Below are positions 10,401 through 20,419 of a DNA stretch of 64,000 nt, piece after piece. How positions within the stretch are numbered: the first letter of the stretch is position 1; each line of letters starts with the position of its first letter. The notes beneath the pieces were generated by a model that was not told the origin of the DNA, searched no databases, and worked only from the letters and a program-made list of their open reading frames with translations. The position numbers and the translations under genes were made by a program. Source of the stretch: Corynebacterium pollutisoli (GTDB lineage: Bacteria; Actinomycetota; Actinomycetes; Mycobacteriales; Mycobacteriaceae); contig NZ_FXAR01000007.1 in the NCBI RefSeq assembly GCF_900177745.1, positions 89,598 through 153,597 on the forward strand, given 5' to 3'.

Positions 10401-10423
10401 TTCACTTCAGTCACATCATTCAC
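10401..10423 (+). promoter_or_regulatory. Three direct repeats with 9-base period upstream of an M23 gene
   Basis: TTCAC (10401), GTCAC (10410) and TTCAC (10419) are spaced exactly nine bases apart in the 214-base gap before the second M23 gene. The period differs from the 11 bases seen at 5577, so this may be a different binding site or chance. Nothing else in the gap is recognisable apart from weak promoter-like sequence. Confidence 0.35.
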
Positions 10424-10570
10424 ACCAGCAACACGGGGTCTGAGCTGCGGGGATTCGGCAATTCTTATGCTTTCACCCCTGCCACCAGCACTTATTCCCG
10501 TTGCCGGGTCGTCCTGCCGCCGGTACTTTTGACTCGATCTCGATTTTGCTCACGAACTAAGGCAGGACGC

Positions 10571-11335
10571 ATGCTCTCTCGCGCCGGAATCACGGCCACG
10601 CTCCTCACGACCGCACTGGCCGCCGGAGTCATCGCTCCCCCCGCCACCGCCCAGGAGGCCTCCTTCCAGGTGACCGAGGACGGTGTCACCGGTGCCGACC
10701 TCAACGACATCGTCACCCTGCTCACCGCCGTCGGCAAGATCGCGGAGGGCGTCAACACCGCCGGGGACACCACCGACACCCCGTCCGGAGGCAGCTCCGA
10801 CCTGCAGATCATCCTCGATCCGCTCACCGCGCTGCTCGACTCCCTGTCGATCGTCTCCTCCGAGGAGCTGAGCCTCGACCTCGAGCTCACCGACCTCATC
10901 CCGGCCCACCGCATGTCCCCCGTCCGCGGGCAGACCGCCGACGGCGCCACCGTCGTCTTCCCCACCTCCGGCCGCTTCACCTCCGGCTACGGCGCCCGCT
11001 GGGGTGCCATGCACGAGGGCATCGACATCGCCGACCCGATCGGCACCCCGGTCCTGGCCGTCATGGACGGCGAGGTCATCTCCGCCGGCGGTGCCAACGG
11101 CTTCGGCAAGTGGGTCCGCCTGCGCCACGACGACGGCTCCATCTCCGTCTACGGCCACGTCCACACCATCGACGTCTCCGTCGGCCAACGCGTGACCGCC
11201 GGTGAGCAGATCGCCACCATCGGCAACGAGGGCCGCTCCACCGGCCCGCATCTCCACTTCGAGATCCGCCCCGCCGGCGGCTCCCCCGTCGACCCCGTCG
11301 ACTGGTTCGCCGAGCAGGGCATCGACGTCTACTAG
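10571..11335 (+). CDS. Secreted M23 (LytM-type) metallopeptidase, paralogue
   Basis: The 254-residue product has a Sec signal peptide ending near PPATAQ, an acidic linker and a C-terminal LytM domain beginning RFTSGYGARWG. Metal-site motifs H-E-G-I-D (MHEGIDIAD) and HLHFEI are present. It closely resembles the M23 protein at 5638 in the catalytic domain but has an unrelated linker, so the two probably act on different wall sites or partners. The ATG at 10571 lies eight bases after AAGG. Its TAG stop shares the tetranucleotide CTAG with the convergent pcrA stop. Confidence 0.9.
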   Translation: MLSRAGITATLLTTALAAGVIAPPATAQEASFQVTEDGVTGADLNDIVTLLTAVGKIAEGVNTAGDTTDTPSGGSSDLQIILDPLTALLDSLSIVSSEELSLDLELTDLIPAHRMSPVRGQTADGATVVFPTSGRFTSGYGARWGAMHEGIDIADPIGTPVLAVMDGEVISAGGANGFGKWVRLRHDDGSISVYGHVHTIDVSVGQRVTAGEQIATIGNEGRSTGPHLHFEIRPAGGSPVDPVDWFAEQGIDVY

Positions 11336-13665
11336 AGCTTCTCCATCGGCACCCCGCCGATGAGCATGAGCCGGACCTTGCCGGAGGATCCGAAGTCGAT
11401 GGTGACGGTGGCCCGCGCCCCGGAACCGTCGGAGGCGATGACCGTGCCCAGCCCGTACTTGTCGTGGTTGACCCGGTCGCCCACGACCAGCTGCAGGTTG
11501 TTGTTCTTCGGCCGCGCCTTCGGCAGGGTCGGCTTCTTCGGGGCGGTCCGCTGCGGCGTGGAACGGCCCCAGGAGTCACCGCCCACGTAGCCGCCGGAGC
11601 CCCAGGAACCACCGCCCCACGAGGACTCCGGCTCCTCCCGCCGCCAGTCGATGAGCTCCGCCGGGACCTCCGCGAGGAAACGGCTCGGCGGGTTCGTCAG
11701 CGGGTTGCCCCACGAGGAACGCAGCATCGCCCGCGTGAGGTAGAGCTGCTCGCGGGCCCGGGTGATGCCCACGTAGGCCAGACGACGCTCCTCCGCCAGC
11801 TCCGCCGGATCGCCCAGAGCCCGCAGGTGCGGGAACTGGCCGTCCTCCCAACCGGTGAGGAAGACGACCGGAAACTCCAGGCCCTTCGCCGTGTGCAGGG
11901 TCATGAGCGTGACCACCCCCTGCTCGTTGTCCGGGATCTGGTCCGCATCCGCCACCAGCGACACCTTCTCCAGGAAGGCCTGCAGCGAACCCGGCTCCGG
12001 TTCCCCCTCGTCGAGGGAGAACTCCCCGCCGTCCATCTCCGCGTACGCCACCTGCATCGCCGCCTCCGAGGAGAACTCCCGCGCCACGGAGACGAGCTCG
12101 TTGAGGTTGTCCAGGCGCGCCCCGTCCTGCGGGTCGTTGCTCAGCTCGAGCTGCTCGCGGTAGCCGGTGACCTCGAGGACACGCGAGATGAGATCGCCGA
12201 GATCCAGGTCCTTCATATCGGCACGCAGGCCGTCCATCATGTCGTTGAACGACCCGATGGCCTTGCGCCCGCGGGCACCGAGGAGGGGGACCTTGTCCTC
12301 ACCGGCGTCGAGAAGCGCCTGTCCGAAGGACACCCCGTTGTTCTCGGCGTGCAACGCCACGAAGGACTGCGCGCGGTCGCCGATGCCGCGACGCGGCGTG
12401 TTGATGATGCGGCGCAGGCTCACCGTGTCGTCGGGGTTCTCCAGAACGCGCAGATAGGCGACCATGTCGCGGATCTCGGCGCGCTCGTAGAAGCGCGTGC
12501 CGCCGACCACCTTGTACGGGATACCGGCGCGGATGAACACCTCCTCCAGCGCGCGGGAGGCGTTGTTCGTGCGGTACATTACGGCGATGTCGCTGTAGGC
12601 GCGGCCCCGGTCGGCGAGGGCGTCGATCTCCCCGGCGATGAACCGGGCCTCATCGTGCTCGTTGTCCGAGACGTAGCCGATGATCTGCTGCCCCTCGCCG
12701 AGAGCGGTCCACAGCTTCTTCTCCCGCCGCCCGTCGTTGCGCGAGATGACCGCGTTGGCGGCGTTGAGGATGGTCTGCGTCGAACGGTAGTTCTGCTCCA
12801 GCAGAATGGTGCGGGCCTGCGGGTAGTCGCGCTCGAACTCCTCGATGTTGCGGATCGTCGCCCCACGGAACGCGTAGATCGACTGGTCCGAATCACCCAC
12901 CACACACAGCTCCGGGGCGTCCGGGCCGGTGCCGACGAGCGTGGCCACCAGCATGTACTGGGCGTGGTTGGTGTCCTGGTACTCGTCGATGAGCACGTGC
13001 CGGAAACGCCGCCGGTAATGGTCGACCACCTGCGGGTGCTGCTGGAAGATCCGCACGACCTCACCGATGAGATCGTCGAAGTCCACGGCGTTCGCCGCCC
13101 GCAGGCGGCGCTGGTAGTCGGCGTAGACCTCGGCGACGGTGATGTCGAAGGGGTTGCGCACCGCCTGCGCGTCCGCCGCCGCGGACTCCGGGTCGATGAG
13201 CTCGTTCTTGAGATTCGAGATCGCGTTGGCCAGCACGCGCGCGGTGAACTTCTTCAGGTCCAGGTTGTGGTCCTTGGCGATCATGCTCAGCAGCCGCCGC
13301 GAATCATCCGCGTCATAGATGGTGAAGTTCGTGTTCAGCCCCGGCACCAGCTGCGCCTGCTGCCGCAGGATGCGCACGCACACCGAGTGGAAGGTGGCCA
13401 CCCACATCCGCTCCGCCACGGGCCCCACCAGGCCGGTGACGCGCTCCCGCATCTCGGCCGCGGCCTTGTTGGTGAACGTGATCGCCAGGATCTCCCACGG
13501 CGCCACCCCCCGCTCCCGCATGAGGTGCGCGATTCGCCTGGTGAGCACCGCCGTCTTGCCCGATCCCGCGCCGGCGACGATGAGCAGCGGCGAGCCGGAG
13601 TGCTCGACCGCCGCCTTCTGCTGTTCGTTGAGTCCGAGGGTGAGATCAGTGGAGGTTGGCTGCAT
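11332..13665 (-). CDS. pcrA: UvrD/PcrA-family DNA helicase
   Basis: This superfamily 1A 3'-5' helicase acts in excision repair and in clearing RecA or transcription barriers. The 777 residues show motif Q and the Walker A region (LNEQQKAAVEH, GAGSGKT), DEYQDTN (motif II), GDSDQSIYAFRGA (motif III), EQNYRST (motif IV), TLHTAKGLEF (motif V) and VGITRAREQLYLT (motif VI). The C-terminal 65 residues form the basic/aromatic RNA-polymerase-interacting type of end (VVGDRVNHDKYGLGTV). Further upstream extension reads as shadow sequence. It is divergent from chorismate mutase, the usual corynebacterial neighbour. Confidence 0.96.
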   Translation of the reverse strand: MQPTSTDLTLGLNEQQKAAVEHSGSPLLIVAGAGSGKTAVLTRRIAHLMRERGVAPWEILAITFTNKAAAEMRERVTGLVGPVAERMWVATFHSVCVRILRQQAQLVPGLNTNFTIYDADDSRRLLSMIAKDHNLDLKKFTARVLANAISNLKNELIDPESAAADAQAVRNPFDITVAEVYADYQRRLRAANAVDFDDLIGEVVRIFQQHPQVVDHYRRRFRHVLIDEYQDTNHAQYMLVATLVGTGPDAPELCVVGDSDQSIYAFRGATIRNIEEFERDYPQARTILLEQNYRSTQTILNAANAVISRNDGRREKKLWTALGEGQQIIGYVSDNEHDEARFIAGEIDALADRGRAYSDIAVMYRTNNASRALEEVFIRAGIPYKVVGGTRFYERAEIRDMVAYLRVLENPDDTVSLRRIINTPRRGIGDRAQSFVALHAENNGVSFGQALLDAGEDKVPLLGARGRKAIGSFNDMMDGLRADMKDLDLGDLISRVLEVTGYREQLELSNDPQDGARLDNLNELVSVAREFSSEAAMQVAYAEMDGGEFSLDEGEPEPGSLQAFLEKVSLVADADQIPDNEQGVVTLMTLHTAKGLEFPVVFLTGWEDGQFPHLRALGDPAELAEERRLAYVGITRAREQLYLTRAMLRSSWGNPLTNPPSRFLAEVPAELIDWRREEPESSWGGGSWGSGGYVGGDSWGRSTPQRTAPKKPTLPKARPKNNNLQLVVGDRVNHDKYGLGTVIASDGSGARATVTIDFGSSGKVRLMLIGGVPMEKL

Positions 13666-13708
13666 GCCTAACAACCTACTAGTCGGTCCGGACATGACCC
13701 CGCGCGGT

Positions 13709-13714
13709 ACATTA
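13709..13714 (+). promoter_or_regulatory. Leaderless -10 hexamer for chorismate mutase
   Basis: TACATT fits TANNNT and ends six bases before the ATG at 13721, placing the transcription start at or next to the start codon. No ribosome site is present. Confidence 0.55.
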
Positions 13715-13720
13715 GGTGAC

Positions 13721-14026
13721 ATGACAGATGCTGCCGACAACTTCGAGATCCGCATGCCCACGGGCACCGACGACCCACTGTCCGACGCGGAGATCCAGCA
13801 GTACCGCCAGGAGATCGACCGTCTCGACCGCGTCATCCTCGACGCCGTCAAGCGCCGCACCGAGGTCTCCCGCGCCATCGGCAAGACCCGCATGGGCTCC
13901 GGCGGCACCCGCCTCGTCCACACCCGCGAGCTGGCCATCATCAACCAGTTCCGCGAGGAACTCGGCCCTGAAGGCCCCGTCATCGCCAACGCCCTGCTGC
14001 AGCTGGGGCGCGGACGTCTGGGCTGA
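13721..14026 (+). CDS. Chorismate mutase (AroQ class, short actinobacterial type)
   Basis: The enzyme converts chorismate to prephenate for phenylalanine and tyrosine synthesis. The 101 residues contain the AroQ first-helix pattern YRQEIDRLDRVILDAVKRRTEV, in which the R-x-x-I-D-x-L-D-x-x-I spacing is characteristic, and the later helix. Short secreted-signal-free mutases of this size in Corynebacteriales work in complex with DAHP synthase, which supplies full activity; that is inferred from the family. The next gene starts at the base after its stop. Confidence 0.9.
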   Translation: MTDAADNFEIRMPTGTDDPLSDAEIQQYRQEIDRLDRVILDAVKRRTEVSRAIGKTRMGSGGTRLVHTRELAIINQFREELGPEGPVIANALLQLGRGRLG

Positions 14027-14494
14027 ATGAGCCCCCGCCACCGCACCGCCGAACTCGTCGCCGAGCTGCACGCCATCACCGCCGAGCTCGAGTCCCTGTA
14101 CCCCGGCCGCCGCTTCACTCCCGACGGCCACCTGGTCGGTTCCCTCGGGGAGGTGACGGCAGCCGACCTCTTCAACATCACTCTCCGCCCCGCCTCCACC
14201 ACCGGGCATGACGCCGTAACATCCGATGGCCGCCGCGTTGAGATCAAGGCGACGTACGGCAACGGCGGCATCGGGATCCGCGCCACCTCGTCCGACAACG
14301 CCGCCCTCCTCGTCGTCCTGCGCCTGCCGAAATCGCCCGCGGACGACGTGGAGATCGTCTACAACGGCCCCTTCGCCAAGGTCCGGGAGGTGCTGGGCCC
14401 GGTGCAGTCCAACGGGGCCTCGCAGATCCGGCTCAACCGACTGCGCATGCTGCAGGCCTCCGTCGCGCCGGCCGACCAGGTCCCGCTGCGGTGA
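14027..14494 (+). CDS. DUF6998-like protein with PD-(D/E)XK nuclease-like motif
   Basis: The 155-residue product shows GSLGE (residues 43-47) and, after VTSDGRR, the V-E-I-K-A motif. This G-E ... D ... E-x-K order is the layout of a PD-(D/E)XK nuclease-like fold, seen in the DUF6998 group as I recall it. No target is known. It begins directly after the chorismate mutase stop and overlaps the following methyltransferase gene by four bases, so the three are co-transcribed. Whether the nuclease-like and methyltransferase genes form a functional pair is untested. Confidence 0.6.
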   Translation: MSPRHRTAELVAELHAITAELESLYPGRRFTPDGHLVGSLGEVTAADLFNITLRPASTTGHDAVTSDGRRVEIKATYGNGGIGIRATSSDNAALLVVLRLPKSPADDVEIVYNGPFAKVREVLGPVQSNGASQIRLNRLRMLQASVAPADQVPLR

Positions 14495-15099
14495 CGACCT
14501 GCTGGAACCACAACACCGCCTACCACCCGTGGATCCTGTCTGCCGTGGCTGAGCGGCCGCGCGCCCGTGTCCTCGACGTCGGGTGCGGGGACGGCCTGTT
14601 GTTGGAGAAACTCACCCCGTACGCCGGCGAACTCGTCGGCCTCGAACCGGACACGGAGACGGCCCGGCGCGCGAGCGATCGCCTCGCGGGTCTCCCCCAC
14701 GCCCGGGTTCTCACTGAGTCATTCACGGATCACATCCCCGAGCAGCCCTATGACGTCATCGTCTTCGTCGCCAGCCTGCACCACATGGATCTCGCACCCA
14801 CGCTCATCAAGACCCGTGATCTGTTGTCTCCCGTCGGGGAACTGATCGTCGTCGGACTGTCCGCGAACCGGAGACTGGGTGACTGGCTTGTCTCGGCGCT
14901 GCAGGTGGTACCGGCCCGCGTCCTGTCCCTGCTGCACGGGGAAACCCGCGACACCGGGATGACCGTGGCACCGCCCCGGGAGAGTCTCGCTGAGATCCGC
15001 GCCACCGCGCGGGCCCTCCTCCCCGGTGTGCGGATCCGGCGGGGCCTGTACTACCGCTACCTGCTGCGCTGGCGGAAACCTACAGCGGCAGCGAGATGA
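14491..15099 (+). CDS. Class I SAM-dependent methyltransferase
   Basis: The 202-residue product starts at GTG 14491, overlapping the previous stop (GTGA). Motif I is VLDVGCGDGLLLEKL, the acidic end of strand 2 is GLEPD, and DVIVFVASLHHMD is the motif IV region typical of small-molecule methyltransferases of the UbiE/Methyltransf_11 type. The substrate cannot be read from the sequence. The 3' end overlaps the convergent aldehyde dehydrogenase gene by 20 bases. Confidence 0.85.
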   Translation: MTTCWNHNTAYHPWILSAVAERPRARVLDVGCGDGLLLEKLTPYAGELVGLEPDTETARRASDRLAGLPHARVLTESFTDHIPEQPYDVIVFVASLHHMDLAPTLIKTRDLLSPVGELIVVGLSANRRLGDWLVSALQVVPARVLSLLHGETRDTGMTVAPPRESLAEIRATARALLPGVRIRRGLYYRYLLRWRKPTAAAR

Positions 15100-16540
15100 A
15101 CTTCGGCTCGAGGTACTCGTGGATGCCCTCGAAACCACCCTCGCGGCCGATGCCGGACTCCTTGACGCCGCCGAACGGGGCAGCCGGGTCGGACAGGGCA
15201 CCCTTGTTCACCGCGACCATGCCGGCCTCGATGCGTTCGGCCATGTTCAGTGCCCGCGAGAGATTCTCCGAGAAGAGGTAGGCGGCGAGTCCGAAGGGGG
15301 TGTCGTTGGCCATGGCGACGGCCTCGTCGTCGGTGTCGAAGGTCGCCACCGCGAGGACGGGGCCGAAGATCTCGGTGGTGAGGATCTCCGCACCCGCGGG
15401 GATGTCGGTGAGCACGGTCGTCGGGTAGTAGAAACCACCCTCGGGAAGGCCCTCCGGCAGGGAGCCGCCGAGCGGGCGGGAGGCACCGCGGTCGAGGGCG
15501 TCGTCGACAAGCGAGGACACGGTCTCCAGCTGGTCGTCACCGGACAGCGGACCGTAGGTGACGCCCTCGTCGGTGCCGGGGCCGATGCGGAAGGAGCCCA
15601 TGACCGCCACGGCCTTCTCCACGAACTCGTCGCGGACGGAGGAGTGGACGAGGAAGCGGTTGGCGGCGATGCACACCTGTCCGGCGCCGCGCATCTTCGC
15701 CACGGCGACCGCCTCGGCCGCCAGGTCCAGGTCGGCGTCCTCGCAGACGATGTAGGGGGCGTTGCCGCCCAGCTCCAGCGAAACGCGCAGCGAGCGCCCC
15801 GCCGCCTTCTCGGCGAGCATCTGGCCGACCTCGGTGGAACCGGTGAAGGTGAGTTTGCGCAGGCGGGGGTCGTCGAGAAGCGCGGAGACCCGGGACGCGG
15901 ACGATGTGGGCACGACGGCGAGCACGCCGTCGGGAAGCCGGGCCTCGGCCAGCAGCTTCGCCAGGTACAGCATGGTCAGCGGGGTCTTCGACGCCGGCTT
16001 CACCATGATCGTGCAGCCGGCCGCGAGCGCCGGGGCGATCTTGCGCGCGCCCATGGCCAGCGGAAAGTTCCACGGGGTGATCGCCAGGCAGGGGCCGACG
16101 GGCTGGTGGTGGACGACGATGCGGGCGTTGCCGGCCGGACTGTGGCGGTAGTCGCCGCGCACGCGCACGCCCTCCTCGGCGAACCAGCGGAAGAACTCCG
16201 CGCCGTAGGAGACCTCGCCGCGTGAGTCGGGCAGCGCGCGGCCCAGTTCGGCGGACTGCAGGTACGTCAGTTCCTCCTCGTGAGCCATGATGAGCTCGAA
16301 GGCGCGGCGCAGGATCTCGCACCGCTCGCGGGCGGGGGTGGCCGACCAGTCGGACTGCGCGGCGCACAACGAATCGAGGGCCCGGCGCGCGTCCTCCTCA
16401 GTGGCCGAGGCGACCTCCGTGAGCACGGAGCCGTCGGAGGGGTTGATCACCTCGAAGGTGCCGCCGTCGGAGGCGTCGACGAACGCGCCGTCGCGGAACA
16501 GTCCGGTGGGGACGTCGGACAGGAATGTGGTGGGGTTCAT
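15080..16540 (-). CDS. gabD: NAD(P)-dependent succinate-semialdehyde dehydrogenase
   Basis: The 486-residue aldehyde dehydrogenase has the cofactor-site segments [18 protein letters not shown] and TGSTEVG, the general base Glu in LELGGNAP and the nucleophile Cys in [12 protein letters not shown]. The R-F after the catalytic cysteine loop and the overall sequence resemble the succinate-semialdehyde group (GabD), which oxidises succinic semialdehyde to succinate. No gabT lies nearby, so substrate assignment is by family resemblance. It is followed upstream by a haem monooxygenase gene in the same direction. Confidence 0.85.
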   Translation of the reverse strand: MNPTTFLSDVPTGLFRDGAFVDASDGGTFEVINPSDGSVLTEVASATEEDARRALDSLCAAQSDWSATPARERCEILRRAFELIMAHEEELTYLQSAELGRALPDSRGEVSYGAEFFRWFAEEGVRVRGDYRHSPAGNARIVVHHQPVGPCLAITPWNFPLAMGARKIAPALAAGCTIMVKPASKTPLTMLYLAKLLAEARLPDGVLAVVPTSSASRVSALLDDPRLRKLTFTGSTEVGQMLAEKAAGRSLRVSLELGGNAPYIVCEDADLDLAAEAVAVAKMRGAGQVCIAANRFLVHSSVRDEFVEKAVAVMGSFRIGPGTDEGVTYGPLSGDDQLETVSSLVDDALDRGASRPLGGSLPEGLPEGGFYYPTTVLTDIPAGAEILTTEIFGPVLAVATFDTDDEAVAMANDTPFGLAAYLFSENLSRALNMAERIEAGMVAVNKGALSDPAAPFGGVKESGIGREGGFEGIHEYLEPKFISLPL

Positions 16541-16557
16541 ACCCCCACCCTTACTCC

Positions 16558-16860
16558 TTATTTCTCCGTGGAGTCGAGGACGACCTCGAACTCGAGCAGC
16601 TCCGCGCCGGTGGCCACGGGCTGGCGGTCCCCGCCGTGGGCGGCGCGGGCCTCCCCGTCGCGCCAGGCGGCGTAGGACTCCTCGTCGGCCCAGCGGGTGA
16701 CCACGAAGTAGCGGTCATCCCCCTGGACGGGGCGCAGAAGCTGGAAACCCTCGAAACCGGGGGCGGAGTCGACGGCGTGCTTGCGGGCGGCGAAGCGCTC
16801 CTCGAGCTGCGGGCCGGCGCCCTCGGGGACGGTGATGGCGTTGATCTTGACGATGCTCAT
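16558..16860 (-). CDS. MhuD-like haem-degrading monooxygenase
   Basis: The 100-residue ABM-fold protein aligns along its whole length, from memory, with mycobacterial MhuD (start SIVKINAIT, middle [14 protein letters not shown], end [14 protein letters not shown]). The residues that define MhuD chemistry are at identical numbers: Asn7, Trp66 and the haem-ligand His75. It should therefore open haem and release iron in the cytoplasm. It lies 17 bases upstream of gabD on the same strand and divergent from pgi, so nothing in the neighbourhood points to iron uptake. No iron-regulator (DtxR) box was recognised. Confidence 0.85.
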   Translation of the reverse strand: MSIVKINAITVPEGAGPQLEERFAARKHAVDSAPGFEGFQLLRPVQGDDRYFVVTRWADEESYAAWRDGEARAAHGGDRQPVATGAELLEFEVVLDSTEK

Positions 16861-16913
16861 GCCCCCATTGTGCCCAACCGGCCGCTTCCCCGGCGGATGC
16901 ACCGGAAAGTCAC

Positions 16914-16919
16914 TAGATT
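16914..16919 (+). promoter_or_regulatory. -10 hexamer of the pgi promoter
   Basis: TAGATT lies 41 bases before the pgi start, leaving a short leader that contains the strong ribosome site AAAAGGAG at 16944-16951. Confidence 0.5.
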
Positions 16920-16959
16920 CGTCAGTGTTGCCAGTTTCCCCGCGAAAAGGAGCCACGAC

Positions 16960-18597
16960 ATGGCCGACATCACCACCTCCGCCGAATGGAGCAACCTGGA
17001 GTCCGAGTTCGAGCGCACCCAGGGCCAGACCCTGCGGGAGCTGTTCGCCCAGGATCCGCAGCGCGCGGAGAAGCTCACCTTCGATGCGGCGGGCCTCCAC
17101 GTCGACCTGTCCAAGAACCTACTCGACGACGCCGTGCTCGACGCCCTCGTCGCGCTCGCCAAGGAGGCGCAGCTCACCGAGGCCATCGAGAAGATGTTCA
17201 CCGGTGAGCACATCAACAACACCGAGGACCGGGCCGTCCTGCACACCGCCCTGCGCCTGCCCGTCGAGGAGGATCTCGCGGTCGACGGCCAGGACATCGC
17301 CGCCGACGTCCACGAGGTGCTCGGCCGCATGCGCGACTTCGCCTCCTCTCTGCGCGCGGGCACCTGGCTCGGCCACACCGGCCGCACCATCAAGAAGGTC
17401 GTCAACATCGGCATCGGCGGCTCCGACCTGGGCCCGGCCATGGCTGCCCAGGCGCTGCGCTCCTACGCCACCGCCGGCATCACCGCCGAATTCGTCTCCA
17501 ACGTCGACCCGGCCGACATGTCCGCCACCCTCGACGACCTCGACCCCGAGTCGACCCTGTTCATCATCGCCTCCAAGACCTTCACCACCCAGGAGACCCT
17601 GGCCAACGCCCACGCCGCGAAGCGCTGGCTGCTGGAGGCCTTCGACGGGGACGAGTCGGCCGTCGCAAAGCACTTCGTCGCGGTGTCCACGAACGCGGAG
17701 AAGGTCGCCGAGTTCGGCATCGACACCGCGAACATGTTCGGCTTCTGGGACTGGGTCGGCGGCCGCTACTCCGTCGACTCCGCCATCGGCCTGTCCCTCA
17801 TGGCCGTCATCGGCCCGATGGACTTCATGCGCTTCCTCGAGGGCTTCCGCGCCATGGACGAGCACTTCCGCGCCACCCCCTTCGAGAAGAACGTCCCCGT
17901 CCTCATGGCCCTGCTCGGGGTCTGGTACGTCAACTTCCACGAGTTCGAGACCCACGCCGTGCTCCCCTACTCCCAGGACCTCGCCCGCTTCGCCGCCTAC
18001 CTGCAGCAGCTGACCATGGAGTCCAACGGCAAGTCCGTCCGCCACGACGGCTCGGCCGTCAACTACGCCACCGGCGAGATCTACTGGGGCGAGCCGGGCA
18101 CCAACGGCCAGCACGCCTTCTACCAGCTCATGCACCAGGGCACCCGCGTCGTGCCGGCCGACTTCATCGGCTTCGCCCGCCCGAAGAACGACCTGCCGAC
18201 GGCCACCGGCGCAGGCTCCATGCACGACCTGCTCATGGGCAACCTCTTCGCCCAGTCGAAGGTGCTCGCCTTCGGCAAGACCGCCGAGGAGATCGCCGCC
18301 GAGGGTGTCGCCGAGGACCTGGTGACCCACAAGGTGATGCCGGGTAACCGCCCGTCCACCACCATCCTCGCCGAGGAGCTCACCCCGGCCGTCCTCGGTG
18401 CACTCATCGCCCTCTACGAGCACATCACCTTCGTCCAGGGCGTCATCTGGGACATCAACTCCTTCGACCAGTGGGGCGTGGAGCTGGGCAAGCAGCAGGC
18501 CAACCAGCTCGCCGCCGCGGTCTCCGGTGAAGAGGAGGTCGACTCCGGCGACTCCTCCACCGACGCGCTCGTGCGCTGGTACCGCGCGAACCGCTAA
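16960..18597 (+). CDS. pgi: Glucose-6-phosphate isomerase
   Basis: The enzyme interconverts glucose-6-phosphate and fructose-6-phosphate in glycolysis. The 545 residues carry the sugar-phosphate-binding [12 protein letters not shown], the SKTFTTQET loop, [12 protein letters not shown] around the catalytic Arg/Glu region, and the C-terminal family signature near [15 protein letters not shown] with the catalytic Lys following. It is preceded by AAAAGGAG. The stop shares CTAA with the convergent radical-SAM gene stop. Confidence 0.97.
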   Translation: MADITTSAEWSNLESEFERTQGQTLRELFAQDPQRAEKLTFDAAGLHVDLSKNLLDDAVLDALVALAKEAQLTEAIEKMFTGEHINNTEDRAVLHTALRLPVEEDLAVDGQDIAADVHEVLGRMRDFASSLRAGTWLGHTGRTIKKVVNIGIGGSDLGPAMAAQALRSYATAGITAEFVSNVDPADMSATLDDLDPESTLFIIASKTFTTQETLANAHAAKRWLLEAFDGDESAVAKHFVAVSTNAEKVAEFGIDTANMFGFWDWVGGRYSVDSAIGLSLMAVIGPMDFMRFLEGFRAMDEHFRATPFEKNVPVLMALLGVWYVNFHEFETHAVLPYSQDLARFAAYLQQLTMESNGKSVRHDGSAVNYATGEIYWGEPGTNGQHAFYQLMHQGTRVVPADFIGFARPKNDLPTATGAGSMHDLLMGNLFAQSKVLAFGKTAEEIAAEGVAEDLVTHKVMPGNRPSTTILAEELTPAVLGALIALYEHITFVQGVIWDINSFDQWGVELGKQQANQLAAAVSGEEEVDSGDSSTDALVRWYRANR

Positions 18598-20419
18598 TCC
18601 GCTCCGCGCAGGGCCGGCATCCCGAGAGGGGTGCCGGCCTTCTGCTTCTCGACGTCGCCCCGCTCCCCGTAGCTGAACCGGAACTCGTGGAACGGCAGGT
18701 TCACCGTGTTCAGGTGGTAGAAGGCGTTCCGGGCGTGCTTGGCGTAGTGGTACTCGCGGGCCTTGAGCGTGGTCACCGACAGCAGGTTGCCGTAGCCGGG
18801 CAGCAGCAGGTGGGCATGCTGCCGGAGGAACGGCGCGAGGTCGAGGCTCCACCCGGCGTCGGTGCGCACGAGCTCGGCCGGGTACAGGTCGACGGTGGCC
18901 ACGTGCTCCATCTTCTCGCGCTGCTCGTCGCCGTAGACGACGCGCTCATCGCGCAGCAGCTGCAGCTTGACCGCGTTGAGGGCACCCTCCCCGGCGTTGA
19001 GGTCCCACAGGTCGGTGGCGACGTGGAGGCGCACCTCGTCCTCCGGTGTCAGCGCCGCCTGCGTCATCCTCCCGTAGAGGTGGCTGCTGAACAGCTCGCG
19101 CCGCAGGCCGTTGACCTCGAGGGTGACGGCACCCCGCCGGAAGAGGGTCTGCAGCTGCGGGTCGCGGGCGATGATCGCGGTGACCGCGTTGTTCTCGTCG
19201 AGGATCTCAGTCTTGAACTTCACGACGCGGGGCACGCTGAGATCGTCGTAGAGGTGCGGCTGGTTCTGGCGGATGAAGGAGTCGACGAGGCGGCGGCTGG
19301 CGTCGGGTTTCGGCGGGAAGCGCTGCGGCTGCGCCCGGTAGAACGCCTTCTGTATCCCGCAGGTGTAGGCGCGGTTCCCCCGGTTGTTGTTCCTCTCGAT
19401 GGGGCAGCCGGCGTAACAGAGGTAGAAGTACTCGCAGGCGATGCACTCGGCCGACAGGTCCTCGTTCGCGGACTCGTAGGCGCGGATCGCGGCCGCCCCC
19501 TTCGCCGCGATCTCCGGGAGCCCGAGCTGGAGGATGTTGCCGAACTTCAGGTCCGGTTCCGCCTGGGCGCGGTGGCACGGGTAGACGTCCCCGTTCTTCT
19601 GCACGAGGAAGTTGGTGGCCCCGCAGTTGATCTGGTGGGTGCAGTAGCCGTGGGTGAACTCCTTGAAACACTCGTAGTACACGGCCCGTTCGAACTTCGT
19701 GCCGCGCACACGGTCGAGGACACCCTCGAAGAACTCCACCATCTGCGCCTGATCGAGCTGGCTGGAGTCACCGGAGTTGAGCGAGTCGTAGGCGAACATG
19801 ATGTAGAAGTCCGTCACCATGTCGAAGCCGTGCTCGTCCAGCCACCGCAGGTCGGCGACGAACTCGTCGATCCTCTCCAGGTGCTCGCGGCCCACGACGC
19901 AGCTGATCTGCTTGCGGTGCGGGTAGGAGACGAGCAACAGCACATTATCGACGGTGCGCCTGAGCGTCGACTTCCCCGCCTTGGTCACCCGGAATTTCTC
20001 GTGCAGCGAGAACGGCAGGTCGAAGCTACCCGAGATGGACACCTCGTACTCCTCGAACAGCGGACGCAGCTGGTGGAAGTTGTAGAGATTCGTCTTGATG
20101 TGGATCGCCGCCCACCGCGGGCGAGGGCCTTGAGTTCGAGGCGGTGCGTGCGTCGATAAGCGGTGTAGAACGCGAAGAGCTCCCGCAGGACCGGCTCCGG
20201 GAGGGTGGAGATCTCGGCGCCGTGCAGCAGCAGCTGGTCGATGAGGATGCTCTGGTGCGCGAGGTGGTCGCAGATGCGGGAGAACTCGGCGACGACGTCG
20301 GCCGGGTCGTCGCGGTTGTTGGTCAGGTCGCCGAGGTAGCAGTACGTGCAGCCGAGGTTGCAGAACTGGTTCGGGACGAACGTCAGCTTGATCGCCCGGT
20401 GAAACAGCAGGTCAGCCAT
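18594..20419 (-). pseudogene. Radical SAM/SPASM peptide maturase, frameshifted
   Basis: From ATG 20419 the product begins with the radical-SAM cluster motif C-x3-C-x2-C (CNLGCTYC, about residues 18-25). The frame is then lost near 20110-20125, where one base appears to be missing; on the new frame it resumes with AAIHIKTNLYNFHQ and runs to the stop. That part has a complete SPASM domain: C-x10-G-x4-C, then C-x2-C-x5-C-x3-C (CIACEYFYLCYAGC) and a final Cys. A C-terminal extension of about 200 residues is unfamiliar. Intact, it would be about 608 residues. SPASM enzymes usually modify ribosomal peptides; the gene starts inside the stop region of a 58-residue peptide gene. Disruption may be real or a sequencing error in a G/C run. 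Confidence 0.8.

Noticed and set aside
14027..15099. Classical restriction-modification system
   Set aside because: The nuclease-like protein is small and the methyltransferase has the small-molecule type motif IV region rather than a DNA-methylase NPPY/DPPY motif.
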